Origin: Puteibacter caeruleilacunae
GTDB taxonomy: Bacteria; Bacteroidota; Bacteroidia; Bacteroidales; Prolixibacteraceae
NCBI GenBank assembly: GCA_005217565.1
Contig: SJCO01000006.1
Coordinates: forward strand, 356,388 to 420,387
Length of the DNA stretch: 64,000 nucleotides
Reading direction: 5' to 3'
Below, one piece after another: positions 26,191 to 35,004 of the stretch. Every line of letters starts with the position of its first letter. The first letter of the stretch is position 1. The position numbers were made by a program, and so were the translations under genes. The notes under the pieces are model-generated. The model was not told the DNA's origin. It searched no databases and was given only the letters and a program-made list of their open reading frames with translations.

Positions 26191-26769
26191 GTGTTACAAA
26201 TCGGAAGAGCCATAATAAGTCTGGATATAATTGAGAAACATTTTCTGTGTGATCTGAAAAAATGTAAAGGTGCGTGTTGTGTTGAAGGTGATTCAGGTGC
26301 TCCTCTTACTAAAGAAGAGGCTAAAATCATTAAGAAAAATTACAAGCATTTTAAGCCTTACATCTGTGAGAAGAATCAACAAGAGGTTGATCGACAGGGA
26401 TATTCTGTAATTGATCAGGATGGTGATTTGGTTACTCCACTAGTGAATAATCGTGAATGTGTATATGTATACACTGATGAGGATGGAACAACAAAATGTG
26501 CTATCGAGCGTGCTTACTTAGAGGGAAAAATTTCTTTTAGAAAACCGGTTTCTTGTCACTTATTTCCTATTCGTATTACTGAGTACGAAGAGTTTGATGC
26601 AGTAAACTATCAGCAGTTAGATATTTGTATTCCTGCAAGATTGTGTGGACATCAGCATCAGGTGCGTCTATACAAAATGCTTCGCGAACCACTTATCCGT
26701 AAATATGGCGAAGAGTGGTACAAAGAGTTGGAAATTGCTGTAGATATGTTGGAAGCTCAGAACAAGTAA
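26191..26769 (+). CDS. DUF3109 family cysteine-cluster protein
   Basis: A 192-residue protein of unknown function conserved in Bacteroidota. Eight cysteines include KKCKGACCVEGDSGAP near the N-terminus, CVYVY, TKCAIE, VSCHLF, LDICIPARLCGH; such spacing resembles YkgJ-type Zn/Fe-binding clusters. I choose GTG at 26191 (VLQIGRAIISLDIIEKHF) since family members start at this IQIG motif; the in-frame ATG at 26131 lies inside the gpmI terminator. It converges on the FKBP gene with only 4 bp between stops. Confidence 0.8.
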   Translation: MLQIGRAIISLDIIEKHFLCDLKKCKGACCVEGDSGAPLTKEEAKIIKKNYKHFKPYICEKNQQEVDRQGYSVIDQDGDLVTPLVNNRECVYVYTDEDGTTKCAIERAYLEGKISFRKPVSCHLFPIRITEYEEFDAVNYQQLDICIPARLCGHQHQVRLYKMLREPLIRKYGEEWYKELEIAVDMLEAQNK

Positions 26770-26773
26770 GCAA

Positions 26774-27541
26774 TTACTTGTTCATTAATTGCTGTAGGTA
26801 TTGCAGTGTGCTCTTTTCATCGGGATTTATCTTATAAGATTTCTTGAATGCTTTAAATGCTTTACTTGATTCGTTAAGCTTTAAATAGGCTTTCCCCAGG
26901 TTATTGTATGCACGCCATGAGTCAGGATAATCTTTAACATTAGTCTCAAGAATTAGAAGCGCTGCATCTGACATTTTTTCTTCAAGGAACATTTGTCCCA
27001 ATTTATTGATTTCTTTTTCTCGCATGTCGTAAATAGCATTTTGCTTTTTTAGCGATTTAAAGAGTTTAGTCAACTCCTTGGTGCCATGCTGGCAATAACA
27101 ATTGAAAAGTGAGTCAACCACCGACTGTCTAGGTTTGGCTATACCTAAAAGTTTGATTTCAAAATAGAGTGTTGCACGGGGAGGGATTGACTCTCCGTAA
27201 CCTTTCTCTCCATAACCTAATTGGTAAGGGATGATGGCTAACACTTCATCGCCGACTTGCAATAACGATAGGCACTCTTCAAATCCTTTGATGAGTTTGT
27301 CTTTGCCTAAAACAACATCGAAAGTAGAGCCTGAATCTTTGCTATTCCAGAATTCTTTACCATTTTCAAGTGTCCCTCGCACATTAAGCTGGTGTTCGTA
27401 GCCCTCTTTTGCATGGGCTCCGCCTCGTTTTTCAATATAAATATACTGAAGTCCTGAAGGTGTTGTAATTGTATCCCTCTGGGCAAATGATACAATCGAA
27501 GTAAGTATCAATATCAGGAATATGCTAATATGTTTTTGCAT
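26774..27541 (-). CDS. FKBP-type peptidyl-prolyl isomerase with TPR tail
   Basis: A 255-residue exported protein, starting at ATG 27541 (MQKHISIFLILILTSIVSFAQ signal peptide). Residues about 25-135 form an FKBP domain: LNVRGTLENGKEFWNS, VLGKDKLIKGFEECLSLLQVG and YGEKGYGESIPPRATLYFEI. Residues about 165-250 are TPR repeats (AALLILETNVKDYPDSWRAY and AYLKLNESSKAFKAFKKS). It likely acts as a periplasmic folding catalyst that docks a partner through the TPRs. An ATG at 27583 would add 14 untypical residues. Confidence 0.9.
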   Translation of the reverse strand: MQKHISIFLILILTSIVSFAQRDTITTPSGLQYIYIEKRGGAHAKEGYEHQLNVRGTLENGKEFWNSKDSGSTFDVVLGKDKLIKGFEECLSLLQVGDEVLAIIPYQLGYGEKGYGESIPPRATLYFEIKLLGIAKPRQSVVDSLFNCYCQHGTKELTKLFKSLKKQNAIYDMREKEINKLGQMFLEEKMSDAALLILETNVKDYPDSWRAYNNLGKAYLKLNESSKAFKAFKKSYKINPDEKSTLQYLQQLMNK

Positions 27542-27701
27542 GTATTGTTTATTTCGCTTGTTTAAGGTGTTAAAGTTCAACAATTTCAGGGAATTAATTG
27601 TTTTATATGCGGTATAAAGTGTGATATTAACATTTTTTTTGAGTTTTCATGACAGCAAGCATCAACTTTATTGTAAATTTGCTTGCTGTAAAAATGAAAT
27701 T

Positions 27702-29357
27702 ATGATGGCAAGCAGGGCTACGATAAAAGAGTGGCTGGGAATAAGTGTTGAAAAATATGCTGACCGCCCGTCATTCGCGTTTGTAGGGGAAACTCCAATT
27801 ACTTATGGGGAGTTTGGAGTGAAAGTAAATCAACTTAGCGTTTATCTGCAGGGAAGAAATATACAAAAAGGAGATAGGATTGGTATTTATAGTACCAATA
27901 TGCCTAATTGGATGGTTTCTTACTTTAGTATCGCCAATTTAGGAGCAGTTGCTGTACCTATGCTCCCCGATTTTCATCAGGAAGAAATCCGTAATATTAT
28001 AAAGCACTCAGGACTACAGATGATGTTTGTCTCTGAGAATCTTTACTACAAGATTAAAGATCTTGAAGAGCTTAAGGATGTCGATTTACTTTTAATTGAT
28101 CGTTTCTGTGAAATTCCTAAGGGAGCAGAGAAGGATGAATTAAAAAAGTTATCAACAATTGAATTTGCTGATAATGAGTTGGCTGAGGTAGGTGTTGAGG
28201 AAGACGATCTTGTTTCAATAATCTATACTTCAGGAACAACAGGTAAGTCGAAAGGCGTTATGTTGACGCATAAGAACTTCATTACAAATGCTTTTGCTGC
28301 AAAGAAGATTCAGTCTATTGACGAGCAGGATCGATTCCTGTCGTTTTTACCTTTATCTCATGCATTGGAATTTACGGTTTGTACACTGATTGCATTCTTG
28401 TCGGGATCTGCGGTTTTCTTTTTAACCAAACCTCCTACACCTAATGTGTTGTTGCCTGCTTTGAAGCAGGTAAAACCTACAGTAATGCTTACTGTGCCTT
28501 TGATTATGGAGAAGATATACAAGGGTAAGGTGTTGCCGCAATTTAATGCGAATCCTGTACTGAAATTCTTGTACCACCATACTCCAGTACGTAGGTTGCT
28601 GAATAGAGCTGCAGGAAAGAAGTTGATGGAAACCTTTGGTGGTTGTCTGAAATTCTATGGTATTGGTGGAGCAAAACTTGATGGAACGGTAGAGAAGTTC
28701 TTACACGAGGTGAAGTTCCCTTATGCTATTGGTTACGGACTTACAGAAACGGCACCGTTGTTGGCTGGAGCTAATCCACAGCATACAAAACTTTATTCAA
28801 CAGGACCAGCGATTGAGGGAGTTGAGATGAAGATCTTAAATCCTGATCCTAAAACCGGAGAAGGTGAGATTGTAGTTAAAGGTCCTAACGTGATGAAGGG
28901 ATACTACAAACAACCTGATTTGACTAAAGAGGTATTTACCGAGGATGGTTGGTTCAGAACTGGTGATCTTGGGGCATTTGATAAAGATGGATTCTTGTTT
29001 ATCCGTGGTAGATTAAAGAATATGATTCTAGGTGCCAGCGGAGAGAATATTTATCCTGAGGAGATTGAGACAGTTATTAACAACTTTAGATATGTACTTG
29101 AATCAATTGTAGTGGAGCGCAAAGGAAAGTTGGTTGCTTTGGTGCATTTGAATATGGAGGAATTCGAAGTGAAGTTTGAGCAGTTTAAAGAGGATCTTCA
29201 TCGTATGGAGGAGGTTGTTGATGCTCACCTTGAAGAACTTCAGCAGTATGTGAATTCCAGAGTAAATAAGTTCTCACAAGTACAGCTGGTAGTTGCTCAG
29301 TCAAATCCTTTCGAGAAGACCGCAACACATAAGATTAAAAGATTCTTATACGAATAG
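27702..29357 (+). CDS. Long-chain fatty acid-CoA ligase (AMP-binding)
   Basis: A 551-residue acyl-adenylate enzyme. The phosphate loop is YTSGTTGKSKGVMLTHKNF (near 195-213); GYGLTETAPLL is the A5 motif, and DGWFRTGDLGAFDKDG the hinge-bearing ATP site, with GRLKNMI and the C-terminal lysine region EKTATHKIKRFLY. It would activate fatty acids as acyl-AMP and then acyl-CoA or acyl-ACP. Start at ATG 27702 or the adjacent 27705; the frame upstream has no family homology. It converges on the lipid operon across a shared terminator. Confidence 0.9.
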   Translation: MMASRATIKEWLGISVEKYADRPSFAFVGETPITYGEFGVKVNQLSVYLQGRNIQKGDRIGIYSTNMPNWMVSYFSIANLGAVAVPMLPDFHQEEIRNIIKHSGLQMMFVSENLYYKIKDLEELKDVDLLLIDRFCEIPKGAEKDELKKLSTIEFADNELAEVGVEEDDLVSIIYTSGTTGKSKGVMLTHKNFITNAFAAKKIQSIDEQDRFLSFLPLSHALEFTVCTLIAFLSGSAVFFLTKPPTPNVLLPALKQVKPTVMLTVPLIMEKIYKGKVLPQFNANPVLKFLYHHTPVRRLLNRAAGKKLMETFGGCLKFYGIGGAKLDGTVEKFLHEVKFPYAIGYGLTETAPLLAGANPQHTKLYSTGPAIEGVEMKILNPDPKTGEGEIVVKGPNVMKGYYKQPDLTKEVFTEDGWFRTGDLGAFDKDGFLFIRGRLKNMILGASGENIYPEEIETVINNFRYVLESIVVERKGKLVALVHLNMEEFEVKFEQFKEDLHRMEEVVDAHLEELQQYVNSRVNKFSQVQLVVAQSNPFEKTATHKIKRFLYE

Positions 29358-29375
29358 ATAAAATATTTAATCATT

Positions 29376-29414
29376 AAAAAAGAGGATGTTTCAGTGCGAA
29401 GCATCCTCTTTTTT
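29376..29414. terminator. Bidirectional terminator
   Basis: AAAAAAGAGGATG pairs with CATCCTCTTTTTT over a 13-nt loop, with A-run and T-run on either side. It ends both the acyl-CoA ligase transcript and the minus-strand seven-gene operon. Confidence 0.9.
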
Positions 29415-29435
29415 ATTTCATGAATCCTAAAGATG

Positions 29436-29900
29436 CTATTTCTTTGGGAATATTTCTTTGATTACCTCTCCACGATATCTGAATATTTCTTCCAGGCGGT
29501 GTTTGATGATTAGTGCATTGGCGATATTGCCGAGCCAGCCAAATGGAGGTTGATAGCTGACGATATCTTTCATTAGAACGCCTGCATATAGGGGAGTAAT
29601 TATATGTTGATGGTGCCAGAGTTTATATGGCCCAACACGCTGTTCATCTACAAAGTAACTTTTATCCTTCATATGAGTGATTTCGGTTACCCAATTGGTT
29701 GGTATCCCCAATAGCGGTCGCACAGAATAGCTAATGATCATACCTTCATATATCTTATCTGGAAGGTTGGGTGTTAAGATCTCAAAATCCATCTCCTTGG
29801 GAGTTATCTTCTTTAAGTTCTGAGGAGAACTAATGAAATCCCAAACTTCATCAATTGATGCGTCGATTATTTGTTCTTTATGAAATTGATAGAATGCCAT
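29436..29900 (-). CDS. SRPBCC family protein (START-like)
   Basis: A 154-residue helix-grip protein, last gene of the seven-gene operon. It opens FHKEQIIDASIDEVWDFISSPQNLKKITP, split over strand 1 and helix 1, typical of polyketide-cyclase/START-like ligand binders; the long central cavity strands contain ISYSVRPLLGIPTNWVTEI. It probably binds a lipid or other hydrophobic ligand. The start is 9 bp after plsY. Confidence 0.82.
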   Translation of the reverse strand: MAFYQFHKEQIIDASIDEVWDFISSPQNLKKITPKEMDFEILTPNLPDKIYEGMIISYSVRPLLGIPTNWVTEITHMKDKSYFVDEQRVGPYKLWHHQHIITPLYAGVLMKDIVSYQPPFGWLGNIANALIIKHRLEEIFRYRGEVIKEIFPKK

Positions 29901-29909
29901 AGCTTATGA

Positions 29910-30506
29910 TTAAGGTAATAGTTCCTGGTGATTTATTAAGCGTAAGATGTTTTGTCTGTGCGTAATCAGAATTAATGCACAACAAACCATTAAGTAGATA
30001 CAGACTGGTGATAATCCGTAAAGTATATATGCAGAGACGGGTAACGATATGCTTAACATTATTGAGCTAAGTGATACATATTTAAATCTCCACTTTGTGA
30101 TGAAATAAATACCAACAGCTATAAAGACAGGTATAGGAGCAAAAACGACAGATGCACCTAAGGTTGTGTTTACACCTTTCCCTCCTTTGAATTTTAGAAA
30201 TATACTAAAATCGTGACCGATGATGGCAGCAAGCGCAATACAATAGATGAGCTTATCGGTTGGATTGTATCCCGAAAGAATAATGTAAGTTGTTACAGGT
30301 AATAGTCCTTTCGACATGTCTAAAAGCTGAGTGATGATTGATGCTTTTTTTCCTGCTACGCGACCTACATTGGTGGAGCCAATATTGCCACTGCCCATCC
30401 TTGTGATGTTTATACCCATTGAGTATTTAGTCAACAAATAACCAACAGGAATGGAGCCCCCCAAATAGGAAATCAATATGTATGTAATGTCTATCGTCGT
30501 GATCAT
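29910..30506 (-). CDS. plsY: Glycerol-3-phosphate acyltransferase PlsY
   Basis: A 198-residue inner-membrane enzyme that acylates glycerol 3-phosphate from acyl-phosphate, the first step of phospholipid synthesis. Motif 1 GSIPVGYLLTK and GSGNIGSTNVGR, motif 2 KFKGGKGVNTTLG and a late HRQNI region match the family. It overlaps the upstream peroxiredoxin gene by 4 bp. In this operon with the FakA-FakB-like fusion, an acyl-phosphate route from free fatty acids to lipid is a reasonable inference. Confidence 0.93.
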   Translation of the reverse strand: MITTIDITYILISYLGGSIPVGYLLTKYSMGINITRMGSGNIGSTNVGRVAGKKASIITQLLDMSKGLLPVTTYIILSGYNPTDKLIYCIALAAIIGHDFSIFLKFKGGKGVNTTLGASVVFAPIPVFIAVGIYFITKWRFKYVSLSSIMLSISLPVSAYILYGLSPVCIYLMVCCALILITHRQNILRLINHQELLP

Positions 30507-31243
30507 TTTATGCTTTTTATGATACGCAGAGCTTCGTTGACATGTTTCTCTGGTTGTATTTGTGAGTTGAATTGATATACGATCTTACCTGATTTGTCGA
30601 CTACGTAGGTCACTCTTCCTGGAATTAGTCCGAAAAAATTCCTTTGTACACCAAACTGTTTTCGAACTTTGTTACCTGGATCGCTTAATAGGGTATAATT
30701 TAATCTGTGCTTTTCTGCAAAGTTGAGGTGACTTTTTACCGACTGTGAACTTATGCCTAGTATTGTAGCTTCATAATCGGCAAAAATCTCAAATTGATCG
30801 CGAAAGGCACAAGCTTCTTTGGTGCATCCTGGACTATCGTCTTTTGGATAGAAAAAGATTACCAGATTTTTCTTTCCCAATACATTCTCAAGTGAGAATA
30901 GATTACCATACTGGTCGTTTAATTCAAACTTTGGGATGGTATCTCCAATTGCAAGTTGTTTCATGTTGTCTGATTTCGGATTTAAATTGAGATATGCTAT
31001 AAATAGCACAATGTATATGCTGAGATAGAATCTATAAAAGTTTCTAAATCGTTTGTATTTAATATTATCAGGATATATATTTCCCCACAGTGCTTGGAGT
31101 TCTTTGATAAATACTGGTTTGATGTTGATTATCCAGCTGTTGGTTTGATACACCATTTTACGGAATTTACTTCTGTAGTATCCAAGGGGTAAGCCCCAGA
31201 CTACAAATAGTATAAGCCATATGTTATCGATTATAAATTCCAT
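30503..31243 (-). CDS. Membrane-anchored BCP-type peroxiredoxin
   Basis: A 246-residue fusion. The N-terminal 95 residues hold two membrane helices (about 5-22 and 70-88). The C-terminal thioredoxin-fold domain begins KQLAIGDTIPKFELNDQYGN and carries DSPGCTKEACAFRD, with the peroxidatic cysteine and a resolving cysteine five residues on, as in bacterioferritin comigratory protein. Usual BCPs are soluble and about 150 residues, so anchoring suggests defence of membrane lipids against peroxides. It is coupled to plsY by a 4-bp overlap. Confidence 0.88.
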   Translation of the reverse strand: MEFIIDNIWLILFVVWGLPLGYYRSKFRKMVYQTNSWIINIKPVFIKELQALWGNIYPDNIKYKRFRNFYRFYLSIYIVLFIAYLNLNPKSDNMKQLAIGDTIPKFELNDQYGNLFSLENVLGKKNLVIFFYPKDDSPGCTKEACAFRDQFEIFADYEATILGISSQSVKSHLNFAEKHRLNYTLLSDPGNKVRKQFGVQRNFFGLIPGRVTYVVDKSGKIVYQFNSQIQPEKHVNEALRIIKSIK

Positions 31244-31248
31244 CGCTG

Positions 31249-32022
31249 TTATTTTTTAGGGAACCATGGAATAAAAGCACTTGTTTTTCGAATGTATTCC
31301 TGGTATTGTGGTTTTGTTTTATTAAGCGATTTTTCCAGTAAGCTTACTCCCGATATTTTAACCAGAAGATAGGTCATGATGATGGCACCTATGATGTACC
31401 AATAGGCACTCGCGGCGATGCTAAATAATGCAAATGACCACCATACTGCAGCGTCGCCAAAATAATTGGGATGCCGTGTGTATTTCCATAGTCCCGTATC
31501 TAGTACTTTCCCCTTATTGTTAGGATTCTTTTTAAAGCGACTAAGTTGATAATCTCCAATGGTTTCAAAACTAAAGCCCAGAAGCCAAAGAGCAATACCA
31601 ATATAATCCAGAATGTTTAATTCTTTTGTATGCTGACTGAGGTTAATCCCCAGCAGTGGGAGTGATACAAGCATTACAAGTATACCTTGTAATAAGAATG
31701 TTTGCATGTAACTAAACCACCAGTAGCGTTTTTCTCCATAATCTTTTCTGAATTGTTGATATCTGAAATCTTCGCCCTTTCCAATGTTTCTTAAGGCCAA
31801 ATGTATTGATAGTCTTAGTCCCCACAGTCCAACGAATGCCATGATCAGTATTTTTCTGATGGTGAGCTCTCCTGTTGTTAGTACATAAAAGGAGTTCACA
31901 ACAACGAAACTCATCCCCCAGAAAAGGTCGATGATGCTTACATTTTTGATAATGACGCTCCAAATCCATAGTAGGGTGACTAGTATCCATATCAGTAATG
32001 CTGCTTGTAAAAAGATAGTCAT
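31249..32022 (-). CDS. DUF1295 (steroid 5-alpha-reductase-like) membrane protein
   Basis: A 257-residue protein with about seven helices. The C-terminal half carries the signature KVLDTGLWKYTRHPNYFGDA followed by WWSFALF, shared with isoprenylcysteine methyltransferase and steroid reductase families, and GVSLLEKSL near the end. DUF1295 proteins often travel with cyclopropane-fatty-acid synthase and lipocalin genes and are thought to act on membrane lipids. It starts 11 bp after the upstream gene, inside the operon. Confidence 0.88.
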   Translation of the reverse strand: MTIFLQAALLIWILVTLLWIWSVIIKNVSIIDLFWGMSFVVVNSFYVLTTGELTIRKILIMAFVGLWGLRLSIHLALRNIGKGEDFRYQQFRKDYGEKRYWWFSYMQTFLLQGILVMLVSLPLLGINLSQHTKELNILDYIGIALWLLGFSFETIGDYQLSRFKKNPNNKGKVLDTGLWKYTRHPNYFGDAAVWWSFALFSIAASAYWYIIGAIIMTYLLVKISGVSLLEKSLNKTKPQYQEYIRKTSAFIPWFPKK

Positions 32023-32033
32023 GGTGATTGGGA

Positions 32034-33833
32034 TTATTGGTTAAACAGAATGGAAATCGCCAGTGCTCCGCCTCCTGCATGCATTCCTATTACTGGTGAA
32101 ATATTAACGATTGAAAGGGCTTTTAAACCAGTGATATCATTCATTTTATCTGCAGTTTTCTGTGCTTCAATAGGACTGTTCGCGTGTAGAATTATATAGT
32201 TCCACACTTTTTTCCCTTTGTTGATCTTTTGGATGTGCTTGTATATTTTATTTAGACTAGCTTGCTGACTGAATGTCTTTCCAAAGAGGAGTGATTTTCC
32301 ATTGCTGTCCATTGATATTACTGGATTTAAACCAAAGGCTGATGCAATCAATCCTTTAGGTTTAGAAACCCGCCCTCCTTTTATCATGAATTTCAGGTCG
32401 CGGACACTAACAAATATTTTTGCTTGTGATATGTCTTCCTGTAGGTTAGTGATAATTGATTCGAAGTGATGCCCTGAGGCTATGTTTTGTGCAGTCTTTA
32501 GTACTAGAAGTCCTAGCGCTCCAGATAGGTTCTTTGAATCAATAACCTGTATTGGTTTGTTAAATTCTTTTGATACACGTAGTGCTGCTTTCTTGCTATT
32601 GGTGTATGTTCCACTAAAATGCCCCGTTAGGTGTACTGCAATTATTGCATCATAGTGGGAGGCTAGATGTGAGTATAAGTTGGTGAAAGCGTGTTCATTT
32701 ATTTGAGAAGTTTGTGGAAACTCAGGTCGTGTCTCCAAAAGATTATAGAACTGATCCGGATGGATAGTTACTTTGTCGAGATAATGGTTGTCTCCAAAGT
32801 TTAGATTGAGTGGTGCCATGTGGATCTGGTAATGATCAATAAGATCCTGAGGTAAATCGCACGTTGAGTCTGTAACAAGGGCAATATTCCACTTTCGCTT
32901 TAACGCTATTTCTTGTTGGCGAACCATGTCATCTACTTTTTGATAGGTGATGGTGCCATAGTCTTTTAATTGATGGAATAGTTCGGCAGGAGTATTGGTA
33001 TGTACATGCATACGACATACGTCATTCGATCCTGCAACAACTATTGAATCTCCTCTACTGCTTAAATGTTGTTGTAATTCTTTCTTATCGATTTGCATGT
33101 TTTTGATAATGGCCTCTGTGCAATAGCGATAATTGATAGGTTCACTCGTTACCTCTTCAGAGTGTATGAGTGAAATTGATTCTTCTGAATTGGTTACCAA
33201 TTTTCGGATATCGGTGTTGCGGATAAAGTCAGTTATACCTTTAATGAAGATTACAAATCCTTTTGCTCCTGCATCAACAAATCCTGATTTATTTAAGACT
33301 TTTAGAGTTTTTGTTGTCTTTGCTAAAGATGTTTCCAATACAGTCAGTGAGTCGAGAATGATATTCTTAAAGTTATGAATTGCCTCTTTCTTGCTGTTCA
33401 AAAAATCCGACCATTCCTTGATTACTGTTAGCATTGTGCCTTCTACAGGATTCGCAATGGCTTCATAGATATATGGAATTGACCGATTTACACTCTCAGC
33501 AAACTCAGGGAGTGTTAGAAATGTTTTGTTTTGAGTCTCACGACTGAGTCCGTAAAGAAATTGTGCAAATATTACCCCTGAATTTCCTCGAGCACCTACT
33601 AATGCGGCTTCTGCAATGTTATTAACAGTTGTTTTATAGGATTTGTGTGGTTTGGTATTGTCAATAACTGAGCGAATGGTTGATGCAAGGTTGGTCCCAG
33701 TATCTTTATCATTGACTGGAAATACATTGATTCTGTTGATCTCTGTCTGATGTTTTAGTACTTGGTTGCCTCCTGCAATAAATGCATAGTAAAGGAGCTT
33801 CCCGTTAATGTGAGGTGTTGTGTTGTTGTTCAT
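32034..33833 (-). CDS. DAK2-DegV fusion, fatty acid kinase (FakA-FakB)-like
   Basis: A 599-residue cytosolic fusion. Residues 1-200 are a DhaL/DAK2 kinase domain: VFPVNDKDTGTNLAST holds the Mg-binding D42 and D44, and G80-A-R-G-N-S-G86 binds ATP. Residues about 225-305 match the FakA middle domain (HVHTNTPAELFHQL). Residues about 310-599 are a full DegV/FakB domain (ALVTDSTCDLP, HLTGHFSGTYTNSKKAAL, IGMHAGGGALAI), which in Firmicutes binds a fatty acid for phosphorylation. Kinase and substrate carrier are thus one chain. The usual DGDTG is DKDTG here. Product: acyl-phosphate for PlsY, two genes on. Confidence 0.85.
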   Translation of the reverse strand: MNNNTTPHINGKLLYYAFIAGGNQVLKHQTEINRINVFPVNDKDTGTNLASTIRSVIDNTKPHKSYKTTVNNIAEAALVGARGNSGVIFAQFLYGLSRETQNKTFLTLPEFAESVNRSIPYIYEAIANPVEGTMLTVIKEWSDFLNSKKEAIHNFKNIILDSLTVLETSLAKTTKTLKVLNKSGFVDAGAKGFVIFIKGITDFIRNTDIRKLVTNSEESISLIHSEEVTSEPINYRYCTEAIIKNMQIDKKELQQHLSSRGDSIVVAGSNDVCRMHVHTNTPAELFHQLKDYGTITYQKVDDMVRQQEIALKRKWNIALVTDSTCDLPQDLIDHYQIHMAPLNLNFGDNHYLDKVTIHPDQFYNLLETRPEFPQTSQINEHAFTNLYSHLASHYDAIIAVHLTGHFSGTYTNSKKAALRVSKEFNKPIQVIDSKNLSGALGLLVLKTAQNIASGHHFESIITNLQEDISQAKIFVSVRDLKFMIKGGRVSKPKGLIASAFGLNPVISMDSNGKSLLFGKTFSQQASLNKIYKHIQKINKGKKVWNYIILHANSPIEAQKTADKMNDITGLKALSIVNISPVIGMHAGGGALAISILFNQ

Positions 33834-33841
33834 GAGCGTTG

Positions 33842-34249
33842 TTAATTAAGCCAGGTTGTTATATGGAATCCACAGAAACTAACAATAGTGGACAATGCTG
33901 TTCCCCAAATGATGTCAATGATGACAATGGTTATTGGCCAGTTCTTGAGAGTGGCCAGATTGGTTAAGTCATATGTGGAATAGGTGAAAAAACCGAATAA
34001 TGCTCCCATAAGAATAGCATGATTCACTGATGTGATTTCAATCGCGGGATATATTGCAATGATTGAAATGCCTAATACATAAATGAAATAGAAAATAAAG
34101 GCTGCCGGCCAGTTTACATGCTTGGCTAATAGGTGTTCAAGATGTTTATGGTAAATGTTCTTGGCGATAACTCCCAGCCATAACATATCAATCATCAAAA
34201 AAACAATGAATGCTAAAAGGTAGCTAATGATTAAGACTGTAATGCTCAT
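33842..34249 (-). CDS. DUF2177 family membrane protein
   Basis: A 135-residue protein with four helices. MLWLGVIAKNIYHKHLEHLL after helix 1 and FGFFTYSTYDLTNLATLKNW between helices 3 and 4 are the family signature. Function unknown; DUF2177 genes usually neighbour DUF1295 and cyclopropane-synthase genes. It begins 5 bp after the lipocalin gene and ends 8 bp before the kinase fusion. Confidence 0.85.
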   Translation of the reverse strand: MSITVLIISYLLAFIVFLMIDMLWLGVIAKNIYHKHLEHLLAKHVNWPAAFIFYFIYVLGISIIAIYPAIEITSVNHAILMGALFGFFTYSTYDLTNLATLKNWPITIVIIDIIWGTALSTIVSFCGFHITTWLN

Positions 34250-34254
34250 ATCGT

Positions 34255-34809
34255 TTATATTTCTGGTTGTTCTATTTTTAAGAGTTTGGAAGTATCATAG
34301 CCTCTCCGCTGTATTTTGGTCAGAAGTTTTTGGTATAGCGGGTCGGATATCTGAGGAGTGCGACTAAGTATCCAAAGATATTTGTCGGAACTGCTGCCAA
34401 TAATTGCCCATTGATAATCTTCGTCTAGTTCTAATACAAGGTAATCTCCATAAAAGAACAAGAAAAATGAGACCTTTAATCTGGCAGGATGATTTATAGG
34501 ATCAGGTATTTTAGCCTTACCTTCGGCCTGAGATAAACTTCCATCCAGAGTATTGCGATAGCCACTGTTAATTACTTTAATTTTTCCATCCTTTCTTAAA
34601 GAGTAGTCTGCGGTTACCCCTACAAGTCCTCTTTCAAATTTGTGATCGTATCGGGCAATTTCATACCATCTGCCTAAGTAGCGATTGATATCTAAACGCT
34701 TTACAACGCTATTGTCGAAATTGTTGTTTGATCTTTTACAGCCGAGTATAGAGTTGTCCATAATTAGAAAACTTATTAGAATGAATATGGAGTAACAAAT
34801 CTTTCTCAT
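34255..34809 (-). CDS. Blc-like outer-membrane lipocalin
   Basis: A 184-residue lipoprotein, first gene of the seven-gene operon. The lipobox is SILGC with cysteine 24. The lipocalin signature is DINRYLGRWYEIARYDHKFE (GxW motif), then ADYSLRKDGKIKVINSGYR and YLWILSRTP. E. coli Blc binds lysophospholipids and fatty acids, so this protein may ferry lipids across the periplasm to the operon's enzymes. Confidence 0.92.
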   Translation of the reverse strand: MRKICYSIFILISFLIMDNSILGCKRSNNNFDNSVVKRLDINRYLGRWYEIARYDHKFERGLVGVTADYSLRKDGKIKVINSGYRNTLDGSLSQAEGKAKIPDPINHPARLKVSFFLFFYGDYLVLELDEDYQWAIIGSSSDKYLWILSRTPQISDPLYQKLLTKIQRRGYDTSKLLKIEQPEI

Positions 34810-34967
34810 AAGGATATTCTTTTATTACCGTGAATTATTGACAGTAATCTATTGATATTATGATCCCATTAAGTTAACAAAATGTAATGAGAATGGTTGT
34901 AAGGAAATAGCTGTTTTACAGAAGGGAATATAAGTAGTGAGAGAAATATGAAATAAAAGAAAAATAA

Positions 34968-34998
34968 AAAAGGTACCATCAGAGAGATAGTACCTTTT
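34968..34998 (-). terminator. Terminator of the LacI-family gene
   Basis: On the minus strand AAAGGTACTATC, loop TCTCT, GATGGTACCTTTTTT. Confidence 0.88.
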
Positions 34999-35004
34999 GT
35001 GAGA

